Assembly (NCBI GenBank): GCA_004322325.1
Contig: SCTP01000030.1
Location: 1 to 7,585 of the forward strand
Direction of reading: 5' to 3'
Origin: Gammaproteobacteria bacterium
GTDB taxonomy: Bacteria > Pseudomonadota > Gammaproteobacteria > DSM-16500
Length of the DNA stretch: 7,585 nucleotides
In this document: in pieces, positions 6,249-7,585 of the stretch
Layout of the letters: every line of letters starts with the position of its first letter
Position numbering within the stretch: position 1 is the first letter of the stretch
Translations under genes and position numbers: made by a program
Notes under the pieces: generated by a model
What the model was told of the DNA's origin: nothing
Databases searched by the model: none
The model's input: only the letters and a program-made list of their open reading frames with translations

Positions 6249-7585
6249 TTATTTATTCGCGATATCCTTGTTTTGTTCAGCTACAACTAATTGAGCTGCA
6301 GAAGAAGCTTCGCGGTAAAAGAATAATAATGGATTGTCTTGCTTATAATACCCGCAAGAATCATCAATTGGGTTATTTATTATTGATTGATAAGCCTCCT
6401 CAATGATATTCTCATCTAACATATCATCCGAATGGATTGATTCATCATCCATATTCATCTCTATTTCACTTGGAAGAATATGTATTTCATACCATGGTTG
6501 ATAGCTATTTAAGTCAACCATCACTTTAAAAGTATTAATCGATTTTTTATTGTTAGTCCTAATGGATTTTATGCCTATTTCATCTCGCAATTTTTTAGGT
6601 AAACTTTTAAGACACGTGGTACTTTCTGAATCTAGAATAAAAGAAGGATCATTCAATAATTGTTTTGGATCGAATTTAGACAGCAAACTGATAGCCGTTG
6701 CGACTGCCTCTTGAGGATTGATTTTTGTGCGTTTCTTTTTTTCATTTTTATTTATTGAATTACATTTTCGTTTATGGCAGTTGTTATTATTATCTTCGTC
6801 ATCCGTTGGGTTATCTATCATATCACCCGTAGGAGTAAGAGCCTCTTGAAAATCATCTTGAGAATCTTTCTCAAGGAGGCTAATCATTAAATCATATAAT
6901 TCTTTTCTTCCCGAGTTACCCTTATGTAAAAAATCAGCTATTTGATCTCGCGATATTTTATCCTCACCAATGAAGTCAAAGATATTGATACGATTAAGTA
7001 ATACTTCTAAAGTCCTTGAACCACCATTATGACTGAATATTTTAACCATCTGCTCAGCCGTAAAGCCTGATTCTTTTAAAACATCATAGTTATTTTTTAT
7101 TATCTCTAAATTCTTCGATCCGCCAATATTACTGGCCATTTTAACCATCTGCTCAGCTGTAAAACCTAACGCTTTTAAAGCATCATAGTTATTTTTTATC
7201 GCCTCTAAATTCCTCGACCCCCCACTATGATTAACCATTTTAACCATCTGCTCAGCCGTAAAGCCTAACTCTTTTAAAGCATCGTAGTTATTTTTTATTA
7301 TCTCTAAATTCTTCGATCCACCAATATGACTGGCCATTTTAACCATCCGCTCAGCTGTAAAGCCTAACGCTTTTAAAGCATCATAGTTATTTTTTATCGC
7401 CTCTAAATTCTTCGACCCACCACTATGCTTGACCATTTTAACCATCTGTTCAGTCGTAAAACCTAATTCTTTTAAAACATGGTAGCTATATCTTATCGCC
7501 TCTAAATTCTTCGAGCCACCATTATGGCTAACCATGTTAACCATCTGCTCAGACGTGAAGCCTAAATATTTTAAGGCATCACTAC
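6249..7585 (-). CDS. TALE-like repeat DNA-binding protein (N-terminal part outside window)
   Basis: The visible 444 residues hold six complete 33-residue repeats (6966-7559) plus the end of another, then a 238-residue C-terminal region. Each repeat reads F-T-x-E-Q-M-V-K-M, two residues, a variable pair at 12-13, G-G-S-K/R, then a second helix ending L-K-x-x-G. Repeat 5 contains ASNIGG, identical to the canonical TALE repeat core, and position 12 is always His or Asn as in TALEs. The 33-residue length is that of Burkholderia BAT proteins rather than the 34 of Xanthomonas. TALE repeats form a superhelix that reads one DNA base per repeat through residue 13. The C-terminal region has a degenerate repeat, a bipartite basic cluster and an acidic segment. 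The frame is open to the window edge, so the Met at 7544 is inside a repeat and not the start. mTERF-type repeats share the L-K-E-L-G-F feel but lack the H/N-x-G-G loop. Secretion and nuclear action are inferred; the repeat family is well supported. Confidence 0.87.
   Translation of the reverse strand, partial: SDALKYLGFTSEQMVNMVSHNGGSKNLEAIRYSYHVLKELGFTTEQMVKMVKHSGGSKNLEAIKNNYDALKALGFTAERMVKMASHIGGSKNLEIIKNNYDALKELGFTAEQMVKMVNHSGGSRNLEAIKNNYDALKALGFTAEQMVKMASNIGGSKNLEIIKNNYDVLKESGFTAEQMVKIFSHNGGSRTLEVLLNRINIFDFIGEDKISRDQIADFLHKGNSGRKELYDLMISLLEKDSQDDFQEALTPTGDMIDNPTDDEDNNNNCHKRKCNSINKNEKKKRTKINPQEAVATAISLLSKFDPKQLLNDPSFILDSESTTCLKSLPKKLRDEIGIKSIRTNNKKSINTFKVMVDLNSYQPWYEIHILPSEIEMNMDDESIHSDDMLDENIIEEAYQSIINNPIDDSCGYYKQDNPLLFFYREASSAAQLVVAEQNKDIANK
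6384..6467 (-). other. Acidic C-terminal segment
   Basis: The 28 residues from EIEMNMDDES to IIEEAYQS contain 11 Asp/Glu and no Lys or Arg, mixed with bulky hydrophobics (Met, Leu, Ile, Tyr). This resembles eukaryotic acidic activation segments, which TAL effectors also carry near their C-terminus. About 44 residues follow before the stop. The activation role is inference; acidic stretches also occur in unrelated proteins. Confidence 0.45.
6723..6773 (-). other. Bipartite basic cluster, candidate nuclear localisation signal
   Basis: KRKCNSINKNEKKKRTK is two basic clusters (KRK and KKKRTK) separated by a short polar spacer, the pattern of a bipartite importin-alpha signal. It follows an acidic and Asn-rich linker (DDEDNNNN) and lies C-terminal to the DNA-binding repeats, as NLSs do in plant-pathogen TAL effectors. 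It could instead be a nonspecific nucleic-acid-binding patch. Confidence 0.6.
6867..6956 (-). other. Degenerate capping repeat after the array
   Basis: The 30 residues from ISRDQIADF to LYDLMISLLEK keep the helix-loop-helix pattern of the repeats: I-S-x-D-Q-I matches F-T-x-E-Q-M, and a Gly/Asn/Ser-rich loop stands where the variable pair and Gly-Gly occur. Alignment needs about one inserted residue. Three residues (EDK) separate it from repeat 6. It resembles the cryptic C-terminal repeats of TALEs that cap the superhelix and probably does not read a base. Confidence 0.5.
6966..7559 (-). repeat. Six tandem 99-bp TALE-like repeats
   Basis: Unit borders in protein order are 7559-7461, 7460-7362, 7361-7263, 7262-7164, 7163-7065 and 7064-6966. 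There are no spacers or length variants. The residues at positions 12-13 are HN (7521-7526), HS (7422-7427), HI (7323-7328), HS (7224-7229), NI (7125-7130) and HN (7026-7031). Units 2 to 5 are very similar in DNA and protein, while unit 1 and especially unit 6 diverge in the second helix. Bases 7560-7583 encode SDALKYLG, the end of a preceding unit, so the array is longer than seen here. Near-identical units may be prone to recombination and to assembly collapse. Confidence 0.9.

Noticed and set aside
6206..6406. 66-codon open frame on the plus strand
   Set aside because: It starts in the terminator stem and runs antisense to the C-terminal coding part of the TALE-like gene, with no ribosome binding site. 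Treated as a shadow.
6966..7559. Array read as CRISPR or noncoding satellite because of the regular 99-bp period
   Set aside because: The period is a multiple of three, the frame is open throughout, there are no unique spacers, and variation centres on codons 12-13. It is a coding repeat.
6966..7559. mTERF-like repeat family as the identity of the array
   Set aside because: The L-K-E-L-G-F junction is reminiscent, but mTERF repeats lack the fixed 33-residue spacing, the His/Asn at 12 and the Gly-Gly after a variable residue. Kept only as the alternative to test.

Overview
The window reads as a chromosomal segment of a Gram-negative gammaproteobacterium. It carries the envelope genes lnt and lptE and the order lnt-leuS-lptE-holA-nadD-rsfS-rlmH, which is close to the leuS-lptE-holA-nadD-rsfS-rlmH cluster of E. 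coli and its relatives. Base composition is moderate to AT-leaning. Together with the last gene, this would suit a host-associated lineage such as the Legionellales/Coxiella side of the group. That placement is inference; nothing here fixes the taxon.

Positions 1-5916 (+ strand) hold seven tightly packed housekeeping genes that look like one operon. They are the 3' end of lnt (lipoprotein N-acylation), leuS (leucyl-tRNA synthetase), lptE (LPS-assembly lipoprotein), holA (DNA polymerase III delta), nadD (NaMN adenylyltransferase), rsfS (ribosome silencing factor) and rlmH (23S rRNA pseudouridine-1915 methyltransferase). Several junctions overlap (32, 4 and 11 nt) and the others are 1 to 10 nt apart.

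Positions 5917-6248 hold a short intergenic stretch with a plausible promoter and a 7-bp dyad around its -10 box. A 63-codon gene of unknown function follows, then a stem-loop that can end transcription from both sides.

Positions 6249-7585 (- strand, convergent with the rest) hold the most interesting gene. It encodes a repeat protein whose 33-residue units match the DNA-binding repeats of TAL effectors and of the TALE-like proteins from Burkholderia/Mycetohabitans (BATs) and marine metagenomes (MOrTLs). Each unit carries two hypervariable residues at positions 12 and 13 (HN, HS, HI, HS, NI, HN) followed by Gly-Gly. Six full repeats are visible, with the tail of a seventh at the window edge. 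The gene continues beyond the window on its N-terminal side.

After the repeats come a degenerate capping repeat, an acidic-Asn linker, a bipartite basic cluster resembling a eukaryotic nuclear localisation signal, and a strongly acidic segment near the C-terminus. Repeat block, NLS and acidic tail is the layout of plant-pathogen TAL effectors. The working hypothesis is a TALE-like sequence-specific DNA-binding effector acting in a eukaryotic host nucleus, in a bacterium outside the classic Xanthomonas/Ralstonia/Burkholderia sources. The repeat identity is read from the sequence; nuclear action and secretion are inference.
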